Shown: positions 1-8,296, numbered from the stretch's first letter. The stretch: 62,030 bases of DNA from Bacillus pumilus (GCA_001938995.1 MKZN01000017.1:1-62030); one strand, 5' to 3'. Translations and numbers: made by a program. Notes: generated by a model from the letters alone, not told the origin.

Positions 1-786
1 TGACAGTGCGTTCTACGATGGTGGTCGTGGTTCGATCAATACTGTTAAGATAGAACGTTTCAGACTTTAGTGAGGAATGAAACGATTCGATGGAGGCATT
101 ATCAGCGGGCGTCCCTTTGCGGGACATGCTCATGGTAATGCCTTTTATATGAACAGCTTTCTGATACTCGTAAGATGTATACACAGAACCTTGGTCGCTA
201 TGTAACACGCAGTTCTCAGGCAGTACAGGGAGCTGATGAAGTGTGTTTAAGACAAAGTCTGTGTCCTGCTTATCACCAATCGTAAAAGCAATCACTTCTC
301 CATTATATAAATCCAATATACTGGAAAGGTACAATTGTTTCTGTCCATAAGGCAAATACGTGATGTCCGTTACTAGTTTTTCAAGAGGGCGATCAGACTG
401 AAAGTTCCGATCCAGTATATGATCAACCACGGCATAGGGTTGCCCGTTCTTCTTACGCTTTTTCATTTTAACCCGGCACTGCCACTGGTTTTTCTACATG
501 ATACGTTGAACAGTTTTATGGTTAATACGCATTCTCATTTTTAGTATGGCTGTGTTTTTCGATATCCATATCGATACTTGTGCTTTCGGCACAACGTGCC
601 GACTTGTTTTTCTAGTTGTCTTTTAGAACTATTCTGAGTCAGATCCTTTTTCCATCTATAATACGAAGTGCTTGAGATGCCTAAAGGGACACAGATGTCC
701 TGTACCGTCATTGTTTTGCGCACTTCTTCTATCAGTTCGATTGACGTTTCCTTATCAACTTCCTTTCCAATTCGTTGTACTTTTTT
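1..786 (-). pseudogene. IS3-family transposase OrfB, inactivated by frameshift and nonsense codon
   Basis: After the -1 shift at 780-786 the frame reads VQRIGKEVDKETSIELIEEV and then an HTH_21-like segment (TMTVQDICVPLGISSTSYYR) to the YGYRK motif. There it stops at 541-543. The conserved continuation (RINHKTVQRIM) lies in another frame, so about one base has been gained or lost near 543-550. A TAG at 494-496 sits where most relatives have CAG. Beyond that the integrase core is recognisable: DITYL near 350, a VLHSDQGSVYTS block near 215, and the SRKGTPADNASIESFHSSLK block around 80-130. Catalytic residues are largely present, but the two lesions make it non-functional. Confidence 0.85.
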
Positions 787-1061
787 AAAACTTCATTCTG
801 TTGTCTCAGATAGCGATTTTCTGCCTGTAGTCTCTCTAATTCGGAAGAGTACTCGGGACCCTTTCCATAGGTATATTGTTTTCCAACAGGCTGTTCGAAT
901 CGGTGTGAATCCCCAGCCTTATACCACCTCACCCATGTCTGCACCTGCGTCTTATTCCTGATATTCAATTCCTGCATGATCTCTTTCATAGGTACGCCTG
1001 ACAATCTCATTTCTACAGCCTTCCGTTTGACTTCAACCGGATAACTCACTCTTGTCCCCAT
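732..1061 (-). CDS. IS3-family transposase OrfA (helix-turn-helix protein)
   Basis: 109 residues from an ATG at 1061, placed 10 nt after GGAGG. The N-terminal half is a helix-turn-helix of the IS3 OrfA type (VKRKAVEMRLSG ... NKTQVQTWVRWY) that binds the element ends. The C-terminal part (SSELERLQAENRYLRQQNEVLKK) is a leucine-zipper-like coiled coil. The reading frame is intact. Near its end it carries the heptamer A AAA AAG (minus strand, 780-786), where a -1 shift enters the orfB frame, the standard way IS3 elements make the OrfAB transposase. Confidence 0.85.
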   Translation of the reverse strand: MGTRVSYPVEVKRKAVEMRLSGVPMKEIMQELNIRNKTQVQTWVRWYKAGDSHRFEQPVGKQYTYGKGPEYSSELERLQAENRYLRQQNEVLKKYNELERKLIRKRQSN

Positions 1062-1172
1062 AGAAAAAACACCTCCACGTCTTATTTCGGATAACAACTA
1101 TCCGTTTTCAAACTTGAAGGTGTTTTTTATTTGTCTCATCTTATGGGGTCAGTCCCTGCACCGGGAGCTTTT

Positions 1173-1565
1173 TTATATGCGATCAATGACAGCAAGTGTA
1201 CATCTTGACGTACAGATATGACGGTCTCGATCATCTTTTATATCAATTTGGAATACCATCGTACGTCGTCCTACATGGACAGGAACAGCTGTCGCTGTCA
1301 CCACGCCATCACGTACAGATTTTAAATGATTGGCATTGATTTCAATGCCTGAGCAGACCTGCTGAGTTAAGTCTAAATGAGCAGCCGCTCCCATGCTCGC
1401 CACCGTTTCTGCTAGAGCAGCAGATGCTCCTCCGTGCAGTAACCCGAATGGCTGTTTTGTTCGATGATCAACAGGCATTGTGGCAATGCAGCGTGACTGA
1501 TTACATTCCACAATTTCAATACCAAGTGCTTCAAGTAGTGTATTCGATACACTGACATCCATCAT
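1173..1565 (-). CDS. yuxO: Hotdog-fold thioesterase, PaaI/YuxO family
   Basis: 130 residues, start ATG at 1565 behind AGGGAG. The single hotdog domain shows the family signature HGGASAALAETVAS (about residues 44-57), with the acidic catalytic residue in ALAE, and the ...GIEINANHLKSVRDG strand. Such proteins hydrolyse acyl- or aroyl-CoA thioesters; the substrate is not evident here. As in B. subtilis it is the last gene of the com locus, 20 nt after comA and probably cotranscribed. Its 3' flank is abutted by the IS3 element, leaving half a terminator. Confidence 0.88.
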   Translation of the reverse strand: MMDVSVSNTLLEALGIEIVECNQSRCIATMPVDHRTKQPFGLLHGGASAALAETVASMGAAAHLDLTQQVCSGIEINANHLKSVRDGVVTATAVPVHVGRRTMVFQIDIKDDRDRHICTSRCTLAVIDRI

Positions 1566-1585
1566 GTCACACTCCCTTCACATGA

Positions 1586-2227
1586 TTACAGTACACTTTC
1601 AGATTTTGCAATTAAGACGGCTTCTGTTCGAGAACCAACATTCAGCTTATTAAAAATGGAGGTCAAGCTGTATTCGATCGAGCGTTTACTCAAATGAAGC
1701 ACATCGGCAATCTCTTGGTTCGTATACCCTTTTTCCACTTCCCTGAGTATCAAACACTCACGCTCTGTTAATAGCTCGTGATCGGTCTGCTGCACCTGTT
1801 CAGGCTTGTCTTGTTGCTGTGAAATTAATTTTTTCAAATAGGATAGCTGAACCACAACTTCTCCTTGCAACGTGCGATGTATGTATTCAATAATCTTGTC
1901 TTTTGTCTCTGTTTTACTAATTGCACCATGCAATCCAGCCCGAATGGCCTCTTCAAAATAATCATCTACTTCATACCCTGTATATATGATGATTTTCACT
2001 CGTTGATGTGTTTCAAGAATTTGTTTCGCAATGTCCATTCCATTGATATCCCCGAGATTTAAATCCATCAAAATCACATCATAGATGGAAAAGTCATGCG
2101 TCTTTAAAAAGGCGGCTTCTGCATCAGGACTTAAACAATCGACTGATAGCTGTTGATCTGATTCTAATATGCTTTTTGTCCCTTCCATGACAGCCGGATG
2201 ATCATCAATGACCAATATCTTCTTCAT
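1586..2227 (-). CDS. comA: Competence response regulator ComA
   Basis: 213 residues with a strong ribosome site (AAAGGGAGGA) before ATG 2227. The receiver domain (1-120) has acidic residues D8-D9 and phospho-acceptor D55 in VILMDLNLGD. The C-terminal LuxR/NarL helix-turn-helix spans about 148-205 (LTERECLILREVEKGYTNQEIA). Phosphorylated ComA activates srfA, degQ and other quorum genes in B. subtilis by binding TTGCGG-N4-CCGCAA boxes; such a box occurs upstream of degQ at 6177-6192. The gene follows comP after an 80-nt gap that holds a terminator-like hairpin. Identification rests on domain order and locus. Confidence 0.95.
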   Translation of the reverse strand: MKKILVIDDHPAVMEGTKSILESDQQLSVDCLSPDAEAAFLKTHDFSIYDVILMDLNLGDINGMDIAKQILETHQRVKIIIYTGYEVDDYFEEAIRAGLHGAISKTETKDKIIEYIHRTLQGEVVVQLSYLKKLISQQQDKPEQVQQTDHELLTERECLILREVEKGYTNQEIADVLHLSKRSIEYSLTSIFNKLNVGSRTEAVLIAKSESVL

Positions 2228-2265
2228 GTCTTCCTCCCTTTAAATCACTCACTTCCATTTTATAT

Positions 2266-2292
2266 AAAAGACTTGGCAGATGCCAAGTCTTT
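2266..2292 (-). terminator. Hairpin with U-rich tail between comP and comA
   Basis: On the minus strand AAAGACTTGGCA and TGCCAAGTCTTT form a 12-bp perfect inverted repeat with almost no loop, followed by TTATATAAAA. It lies after the comP stop and before the comA ribosome site, so it may act as a partial terminator or an mRNA processing/stability element. Confidence 0.6.
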
Positions 2293-2307
2293 ATCCTTAA
2301 TAAATCG

Positions 2308-4620
2308 TTACAATTCTATTTCAATGATCACATTGAGCCCTTTTTCTGGCGCTGTATGGATCTGAAGTTTTCCGTCTAACGCCTTTACTCTCTCCCTTAT
2401 GCCCGAAAGTCCCATGCTCATTGTATGCTGATCAAGCTGACCTGGCTCAAAACCAACTCCGTCATCCTCATAGTGAAGAACCAACTGATCTTTAATACAT
2501 ATGAGCATCACCAATACTTGGCTTGCCTTAGAGTGCTTCAAGGCGTTGGATAACAACTCCTGAACAATCCTGTAAATATTCAGTTGTGAGTCGATATCAA
2601 TATCCAGTTCTTTATTAAAGCGAGTCGTATTCAATCTAATGTGAAATGGCGCTTCCTCTTGGATTTGGGAAGTCAACTTCGAAATCGCCTTCACTAAACC
2701 TAAATCATAAAGCAATTGCGGCCGCAGTTCATGACACGTTTCTCTCGTCGTTTGAATGACCTTTGACATTTGTTCATTCCATGCGATCAGCGAATGTTCA
2801 ATAGAGACTGGGCATTGGTCATTTTGGAAATTGGTTAAAAACATTTCTGACTGCCTTTTCAAAGAGATCAAATCCTGTAGCACCGAATCGTGAAGATCCC
2901 TCGCTAGATCTGAGCGCTGCTTTTCTTCCATCGCAAACATGATCTTTTTCAACCAAGCAGGATTGGCTTCACGCTGTTTCAAATCTTCAAGATGCTCCAT
3001 CAATTCTTCAATTTTGACGACATTTTCTAAACTGACACTTGTATAAAATGCCAACGTTTTCAGCCAAGATATTTCATCGCGCGTCAGCTTCGGTGTCTGT
3101 AAATTGGATAAACAGCAAATAACAAACGAGTGACCACCTCGTTCGCCAATTTTCATCATAAAGCCTTTATCGAGCTCGATGATTTTCCCTACTTCACCTA
3201 AAACATCTTGAAATTGATCGACATACTTCTTCCATAGGTCGCTGTCACCTGTAGATTCATCAATCTCATCGATCTGTCCGTCTGCCTTAACCTCGAGTAC
3301 AAAAGCCTTGTTGACAATCAGCACTTCTAAAATGGTGTATTTCAAATGATACAACACTTGATGAAGTGATGACGCCTCACGAATGAGCTGCGTAAATTTA
3401 AACACACTATCCTGATAATTATGTTTCTCTGAAAAACGTTTTAGCCGAAAACGGAAATCTAGAATTTCTTTGAAATAAAATACAGCAAGCATGAGTGTAT
3501 AGGTAATCAATGCGAGCTTAAGTGTATACTTAAGATCTTCTGGTTTCTGCAAGATATAAAACGTGACAACAACAAATATGGTCGGTGTAATTGCTAAAAA
3601 GCCATAGTATCTCAGTCTACTGATCAGAAAATCCATATTGTAAAGTTTGTTCGTCATGAATTGATACACTAGTGAAAAAGGAATTAACAAAACGATTGAT
3701 GTCAGAATAAAAGGATTAATCAAATACTTATCAAAAAACACATAGGGAATAACAAAAAAGAGAATAAATGGACTGAACGACAAAACATTCATAATGGCAA
3801 AAAACTTTAAAACTGAAGCATGTGCTGTTTCTTTATATCTCTTCATGCCTCTGACTATTAAATAAAGAGCGACTAAAACTGTTCCGAAAAAAAACAGCAA
3901 ACTAATGCTCGGAACATATTTTCTCAATTGAGATGACACCGAAACCCCGTTATGTACGGCAAGATTGAAAATAGGTATCAAGTATAAGTACCTGATTAGT
4001 TTTGGACTCGTTAAGTGCACATCAAATTCGCTGAAATATTGATAGATAAAATGAATATATAAGATAGACACACTCGATAAACACAATAAGAGAACATAAT
4101 GGCTAAATCTATCACCAATTCCAGAAGTACCTGCACTCAGATACCCAACACAAATTGACAATAAGAACAAAATTAATAAAAATGCAGATTTTCGTTGCGA
4201 CTCTTTGTTAATTTTAATAATAAAAAAGATACAGAATAAGCATATTGAATATAGAAGAAGAGGGATTAAATAGATAAATAAGCTTTCGCGACCAATCAAT
4301 GTCTTGTTGTTAAGTGATATGATTTGGTTGCCTCTTTGAATATCAATTCTTTGTACATTTCTAAGCTTACCATTGATCATATGGTCTTGGATTAAATTAG
4401 ATTGTCCGTTTATCTTTAGTATTATATCTCCCTCTTTTAACCCCGAAGAATAAGCTAAAGAAAGATATTCAACGTCAACAACTTCCGTTTGACCGTTTTC
4501 ATTCTTTTCTACACGTGCACCATTAAAAATATCAAATACATAGATATATGAAATATAGATCACAAATAAAAAAGACAAAAATACAAGAATTGTGGACATT
4601 TTTGTATAGGTAAGCTTCAT
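2308..4620 (-). CDS. comP: Quorum-sensing sensor histidine kinase ComP
   Basis: 770 residues from ATG 4620, preceded by AAGGA; an ATG nine codons upstream lacks a ribosome site. B. subtilis ComP is about the same length. The N-terminus has one membrane segment, then an extracytoplasmic PDZ-like stretch (VEYLSLAYSSGLKEGDIILKI), then further hydrophobic helices to about residue 390. The HisKA_3 dimerisation/phosphoacceptor motif is DLARDLHDSVLQDL (His near 573), and the HATPase G box is DDGVGF near the C-terminus. It senses ComX and phosphorylates ComA. The membrane half is the part that diverges between pherotypes. Confidence 0.95.
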   Translation of the reverse strand: MKLTYTKMSTILVFLSFLFVIYISYIYVFDIFNGARVEKNENGQTEVVDVEYLSLAYSSGLKEGDIILKINGQSNLIQDHMINGKLRNVQRIDIQRGNQIISLNNKTLIGRESLFIYLIPLLLYSICLFCIFFIIKINKESQRKSAFLLILFLLSICVGYLSAGTSGIGDRFSHYVLLLCLSSVSILYIHFIYQYFSEFDVHLTSPKLIRYLYLIPIFNLAVHNGVSVSSQLRKYVPSISLLFFFGTVLVALYLIVRGMKRYKETAHASVLKFFAIMNVLSFSPFILFFVIPYVFFDKYLINPFILTSIVLLIPFSLVYQFMTNKLYNMDFLISRLRYYGFLAITPTIFVVVTFYILQKPEDLKYTLKLALITYTLMLAVFYFKEILDFRFRLKRFSEKHNYQDSVFKFTQLIREASSLHQVLYHLKYTILEVLIVNKAFVLEVKADGQIDEIDESTGDSDLWKKYVDQFQDVLGEVGKIIELDKGFMMKIGERGGHSFVICCLSNLQTPKLTRDEISWLKTLAFYTSVSLENVVKIEELMEHLEDLKQREANPAWLKKIMFAMEEKQRSDLARDLHDSVLQDLISLKRQSEMFLTNFQNDQCPVSIEHSLIAWNEQMSKVIQTTRETCHELRPQLLYDLGLVKAISKLTSQIQEEAPFHIRLNTTRFNKELDIDIDSQLNIYRIVQELLSNALKHSKASQVLVMLICIKDQLVLHYEDDGVGFEPGQLDQHTMSMGLSGIRERVKALDGKLQIHTAPEKGLNVIIEIEL

Positions 4621-4676
4621 GTTTAAAACATCCTTAAGAAAGATCATTAAATCATCATATAGGGTTGTCCTTTAAA

Positions 4677-4844
4677 TTAATACTCCCAGATGTATTTCGC
4701 ACTCATGTACTCTTTTTTAAAACCTTGTATAATGGCTGCAGTTGTTTGTGCATCAGCATGAATTAAGCTGGCATTTCCAGATTTCAATTCACCGATCACA
4801 CCTGGGTTTTTCATTAGATATGCAATGATATTTTGAATGTTCAA
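4677..4844 (-). CDS. comX: ComX pheromone precursor
   Basis: A 55-codon gene starting with TTG at 4844, seven nt after AAAGGAGG; its start overlaps the comQ stop (TTGA). The peptide begins MNIQNIIAYLMKNPGVIGEL and ends KKEYMSAKYIWEY. A single tryptophan lies three residues from the end; this is the position class that ComQ modifies with an isoprenyl group. The C-terminal 6-10 residues would be the secreted pheromone. The position between comQ and comP, the length and the unique Trp define it; the sequence itself is highly variable between strains. Confidence 0.92.
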   Translation of the reverse strand: MNIQNIIAYLMKNPGVIGELKSGNASLIHADAQTTAAIIQGFKKEYMSAKYIWEY

Positions 4845-5755
4845 TCATTTTCCTCCTTTGTCATAAATACATACAATTGTTCCTTCTTCGTTTTAGATAA
4901 TTCAAGTTGTTCGATTCCTTGCTTCATTTTTAACAGCATAATCTCTCTCATAGATACCATGTACTGAGTCAAACCAGCTTCAAGTAATTTCTGCTTCAGT
5001 TGAAACGGTTTTTGCTCTGACCCATCTAGTCGTCCTGAAAAGAACGTAAGAAGTTCTTGACTGGCAGCGTTAAAACGCCTTTGCAAAAAACTAAATGCCA
5101 GTGTTTGTTTTTTTTGCAAATCTCCGTTATTTTTTGAAAAAAGCGCAAAAAAATCATTACTGATCTGTTCAGCAACTCCATAATAGTTTGAATAAGATTC
5201 GACGATTGAGTTGATCTCTCTAGTCGCTAAATAAACGCCTAATACACTAGAAAGGGCTGTTAATGATCCTGATTTTTTACTTAAAACCTCTAAACACTCT
5301 TCTTCTGTTCCATGCATATGACTCAAATCCTCATGTTGTCCTTCCATTGACAGCTTTATGAGATTCAACAGTTTCTCTATTAATTGAGAGTTGTTTTCAC
5401 ATAATGATGTGATGATTTGAATACTGAGCGTGTACAAATATGTAGAAGCATTGATGGCAACTCCCTGGTGGACATTCATCCAAGGATACGAATCATTGTC
5501 CTGATCTTCAATATCATCTAATATATCGGCTGATAATATGAGAAGTTCAATCCCAGCAGCGAGTTTTGTAATCGCTTGCTTGTTTTGTCCGCCAAATGCC
5601 TCATAATGCTGGTAAGCCAATTGGCCAAATTGACATTCTTTCTTTATATCTATAAATTCAAGAAGTAACTTTTGTAAATCATGATGCCTGACAGCATGTT
5701 GAATAAAATCAGACATTTTCTGCTTGATTTTTGTGTTCTCTAGATAGTTTATCAT
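4841..5755 (-). CDS. comQ: ComX-modifying isoprenyl transferase ComQ
   Basis: 304 residues. It belongs to the polyprenyl synthetase fold: the first aspartate-rich motif is D80-D-I-E-D84 in ADILDDIEDQDND, which binds Mg-prenyl diphosphate. The second Asp-rich motif is replaced by NDFFALFSKNNGD around 195-210, as expected for ComQ rather than a true chain-elongating synthase. It processes and prenylates ComX on its tryptophan. Translationally coupled to comX (4-nt overlap). GAGG lies rather far (13 nt) from the ATG. It starts the comQXPA operon, separated from degQ by a strong terminator. Confidence 0.93.
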   Translation of the reverse strand: MINYLENTKIKQKMSDFIQHAVRHHDLQKLLLEFIDIKKECQFGQLAYQHYEAFGGQNKQAITKLAAGIELLILSADILDDIEDQDNDSYPWMNVHQGVAINASTYLYTLSIQIITSLCENNSQLIEKLLNLIKLSMEGQHEDLSHMHGTEEECLEVLSKKSGSLTALSSVLGVYLATREINSIVESYSNYYGVAEQISNDFFALFSKNNGDLQKKQTLAFSFLQRRFNAASQELLTFFSGRLDGSEQKPFQLKQKLLEAGLTQYMVSMREIMLLKMKQGIEQLELSKTKKEQLYVFMTKEEND

Positions 5756-5877
5756 ACCCGGACTTGATCCTCACCTTCCATTCTCTTATTTTACTAAAAA
5801 GAAATAAGCAAATGTCCACTGACATCACTATTTAACAATTATATAACAATACATCCTTTTTTTGTATGAATTAAGAC

Positions 5878-5908
5878 AAAAAAAAGACTTGATGCTTATC
5901 AAGTCTTT
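5878..5908 (-). terminator. Rho-independent terminator of degQ
   Basis: Minus strand: 11-bp perfect stem AAAGACTTGAT / ATCAAGTCTTT with a 4-nt loop, followed by eight or more Ts. It overlaps the degQ stop codon. Confidence 0.9.
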
Positions 5909-6047
5909 AAGAAATTTTCACATATTCATATTTGTCGTATTGATCAATGCTTTTGTTGATGTTATGAAGAGAAGCCGTTGTTTCTCTAATTTCGTTCTCA
6001 AGCTTCCATAATAATAGTTTAAGTTCTTCAATTTCATACTTTCCCAT
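5907..6047 (-). CDS. degQ: DegQ, small stimulator of DegS-DegU phosphotransfer
   Basis: 46 residues from ATG 6047, behind AAAAAAGGAGAG. The C-terminal half NINKSIDQYDKYEYVKIS is nearly that of B. subtilis DegQ, and the length is identical. DegQ raises phosphorylated DegU and thereby exoenzymes, poly-gamma-glutamate and (in B. subtilis) Yuk secretion. The frame stays open 36 codons upstream, but that stretch is the promoter region and is not translated as part of DegQ. Transcription is expected from the ComA-box promoter at 6127-6192. Confidence 0.95.
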   Translation of the reverse strand: MGKYEIEELKLLLWKLENEIRETTASLHNINKSIDQYDKYEYVKIS

Positions 6048-6126
6048 CGATTCCACTCTCCTTTTTTGGAAGATCAATGTATTTGTGTATGGTGATTGGG
6101 TCATAAGTATTTGATCTGTTACTAAC

Positions 6127-6192
6127 AGTGTAAATGCATTTGAGTATTTTTTCACCGAAAACTATGCACAAAACATATGCGTGATACCGCAA
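6127..6192 (-). promoter_or_regulatory. ComA box and promoter of degQ
   Basis: Minus strand 6192-6177 reads TTGCGG-TATC-ACGCAT, close to the ComA consensus TTGCGG-N4-CCGCAA. A third half-site TTTCGGTG follows at 6160-6153, as in B. subtilis srfA and degQ promoters. A plausible -10 hexamer TACACT lies at 6132-6127. The start point is inferred. Confidence 0.75.
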
Positions 6193-6552
6193 AATTCAAT
6201 AGGTCTTTTTTCATCATTTTCTGACTTTTCAAATCATACTTTTATCTCAATTTCAAAAGAACTCTGTCATATTTGCGACAATAATAGGCATCATTCGTCA
6301 CATTTCCCCCACAACAGAACGTACGATCCTATTCATTTCCTTGGTTTAACATGAAATAGGTCAGACGACAGACACGACAGTATACACCGCAATTTTTTGG
6401 CGACATTCACCGAAATTGACCGCAAAAGTACCTATTTCTATCATGCATTTGCGAAGGTAGAATGTTTTTTTTGATTCTTTATTCTGATTTTCTACATACA
6501 TTTAGAACAGATATCCGTCCAATTTCACTTCAATGAGAGAAGAGGTGTCCAT
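6193..6552. other. Long degQ-yuzC intergenic region with additional TTGCGG-type repeats
   Basis: No gene is seen. Between about 6386 and 6430 the minus strand carries four ComA-like half-sites in a row (TTTGCGGT, TTTCGGTG, TGTCGCC, TTGCGGTG). The rest is AT-rich with no hairpin of note. It may hold distal ComA or DegU sites for degQ, or control yuzC. Confidence 0.4.
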
Positions 6553-6906
6553 TTGTTTTACTATGTTCCGTATCCTACTTTGCAGGTTCCCGCAATAAAC
6601 AACGTATATCCGCGCGCACCGATTACCTATCCACCGGTTGATGCCCATTCGTTTCAAAGAGCCGCAAAAGAATCAATGCGGCTTGTCGCTGATGCATCAC
6701 TCATTACACAGCAGATTTCCAGCTCTCTTGCATTTGCGCAACGGATCATGCGAGCTGCTGAACATTCTGATACAGCAAGTGTGATCCGAATTCTGAAACA
6801 AATCGGTGTGAAAAGCAATGTGGACATTCGTTTTAGTCCCGAAGGCATTCGCATCTTCTTGTCGCTGACATCAAGCAGACTTTTGCTTCTCTTGCGATGG
6901 GAATGA
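6553..6906 (+). CDS. yuzC: YuzC-like small protein
   Basis: 117 residues from TTG 6553 with GAGGTG upstream. The N-terminus is proline- and tyrosine-rich (FYYVPYPTLQVPAINNVYP), followed by an amphipathic helical region and a charged C-terminus. Gene position opposite degQ matches B. subtilis yuzC, whose function is unknown. No signal peptide or membrane segment. Ends at a bidirectional terminator shared with pdeH. Confidence 0.75.
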   Translation: MFYYVPYPTLQVPAINNVYPRAPITYPPVDAHSFQRAAKESMRLVADASLITQQISSSLAFAQRIMRAAEHSDTASVIRILKQIGVKSNVDIRFSPEGIRIFLSLTSSRLLLLLRWE

Positions 6907-6910
6907 ACAA

Positions 6911-6940
6911 GAAAAGCCGCTCACATCCGAGCGGCTTTTC
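6911..6940. terminator. Bidirectional terminator between yuzC and pdeH
   Basis: Perfect 12-bp stem GAAAAGCCGCTC / GAGCGGCTTTTC with a 6-nt loop between two converging stop codons. Confidence 0.9.
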
Positions 6941-8167
6941 TCAAGTTTCAAACATGTTATGACACCATTCAATGGCTTCGACATAGCAGTTGTAGACTTC
7001 TTGCTTAGGGAAATCACCATCTAACATTTCGCCATCCCATTCATTTCGTTCAATGCGCCTCGCAACTTGCAAGACCAATGAATAGTCATTCTTATAGCCC
7101 AGTAGTGCCTCCCCTACCTCATCAGAAAGCGGCAGCTCTTTGACTAGCTCTCTAATGTCTGCTCTAACCAATGTGTCAATCAAGGAAAACATGCCTGTCA
7201 GCATATAGGAAGCAGGGTGCTCTCTATTCGTACGTCGGGCAATGAGCTCACACGTTTTGGCGCGAATGAATGACATCTTGATAATTTCCTTTTGACTTGA
7301 GTTGGCTTGTACGTTCAGCTCTTTAAATGACAGAATAAAAATCCAGCGGCGAATCTCATTGAAACCAAGCAGTATAATCGCCTGCCGAATGCTCTTAATT
7401 TGATAAAGACGCCTCATCCCGCCTGAATTGAGCATTTTCAATAATTGATAGGAGAGCGAAAGATCACTTTCGATAAAATGTGTGACTGTCTGTATATTCG
7501 GCTGTTCCTTGCTCAGCTCGTTTAGAAGCTGATGATACGCATGAAAGCTTGTTGATAAGGCTCGCCCAGAAATCACACGTGGCTCACTAAAGAAATACCC
7601 TTGAAACAAGTGGAAACCCGCTTCGAGTGCTTCTTCATATTCTTTTCGCGTCTCAACCTTTTCTGCAAGGAATCGAAGTCTGTATGTTTTAAATGTTCGC
7701 AGAATGTCTCTACGTTCTTCCATTGTGGTCTTGAGAAAATCAATTTTTAAAATATCAATGCAATGGAGGAGTTCATCAAGCAACGTGTCACCATCGTGTA
7801 ACCCATTGAGAAAGAAATCATCGAGTGCAATCGTATAACCCCATTTTTTTAATTGCTTACATCTCATAATAAGTGCCCGGGAAATCGGTACATCTTCTAA
7901 TATCTCAATCACAAGCTGATGTGGATCAAAATATGACAGCAGATCAGATGAAAGTAAACTTTCGGTGAAATTGATATAGCAGCGCTTTCCTTCAGTTAGT
8001 GTTTCAATGCCTATGTTTAAAAAACTGTTAATAATGAGGTCCGTTGTCGCTTGATCACCATCTTCAGCGCGATATGTATTGATTTCACTATCTCGATATA
8101 GCAGCTCATATGAAACGACTTGTTCTTTTCTGTTAAAAATAGGCTGCCTTGCAACAAACACCCTCAA
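6941..8167 (-). CDS. pdeH: Cyclic di-GMP phosphodiesterase PdeH (EAL-HDOD protein, YuxH)
   Basis: 408 residues if it starts at TTG 8167 (M-RVFVARQPIF), ten nt after AAAGGAGG; the longer frame upstream would contain the ribosome site itself. Residues 1-190 form an EAL domain: the signature is ELL in SYELLYR, with metal and base residues visible in YINFTE, VIEILE, ALDDF, LKID, LAEKVE and LFQGYFFSEP, so activity is plausible. Residues 200-400 form an HDOD domain. In B. subtilis YuxH/PdeH degrades c-di-GMP and favours motility. The neighbour degQ links it to motility/exoprotein control. Confidence 0.9.
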   Translation of the reverse strand: MRVFVARQPIFNRKEQVVSYELLYRDSEINTYRAEDGDQATTDLIINSFLNIGIETLTEGKRCYINFTESLLSSDLLSYFDPHQLVIEILEDVPISRALIMRCKQLKKWGYTIALDDFFLNGLHDGDTLLDELLHCIDILKIDFLKTTMEERRDILRTFKTYRLRFLAEKVETRKEYEEALEAGFHLFQGYFFSEPRVISGRALSTSFHAYHQLLNELSKEQPNIQTVTHFIESDLSLSYQLLKMLNSGGMRRLYQIKSIRQAIILLGFNEIRRWIFILSFKELNVQANSSQKEIIKMSFIRAKTCELIARRTNREHPASYMLTGMFSLIDTLVRADIRELVKELPLSDEVGEALLGYKNDYSLVLQVARRIERNEWDGEMLDGDFPKQEVYNCYVEAIEWCHNMFET

Positions 8168-8260
8168 CTGCTCCAATCCTCCTTTATGCAAAGACAAACA
8201 AGATGTGTGTTCAGTATACCAAATGATTGCTCACTTGAATCATTTTGAAACGGCTATCAC

Positions 8261-8296
8261 AAAAAAAAGAGAGCATCGCAATCGATGTTCTCTTTT
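8261..8296 (-). terminator. Terminator of the pncA-pncB unit
   Basis: 14-bp stem with one G-T pair class mismatch (AAAAGAGAGCATCG ... CGATGTTCTCTTTT), CAAT loop, followed on the minus strand by a run of Ts; just beyond the pncB stop. Confidence 0.85.

Larger units (their letters stand above)
1..1155 (-). mobile_element. IS3-family insertion sequence, decayed, cut by the left window edge
   Basis: Contains an orfA and a broken orfB in the usual overlapping IS3 arrangement. The element's upstream end lies near 1151-1155: the minus strand reads TGACCCCATAAG just before the orfA leader, a typical IS3-type terminal sequence, and yuxO's 3' flank begins immediately beyond. The other terminus is outside the window, so target duplication cannot be checked. 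The sequence right of the end (about 1156-1172) reads on the minus strand as one arm of a GC hairpin preceded by As, suggesting that insertion split the yuxO terminator. Subgroup within IS3 is not assigned. Confidence 0.85.

Noticed and set aside
6048..6155. 36-codon N-terminal extension of degQ
   Set aside because: Overlaps the promoter elements and lacks a ribosome site; DegQ starts at the ATG behind AAGGAG.
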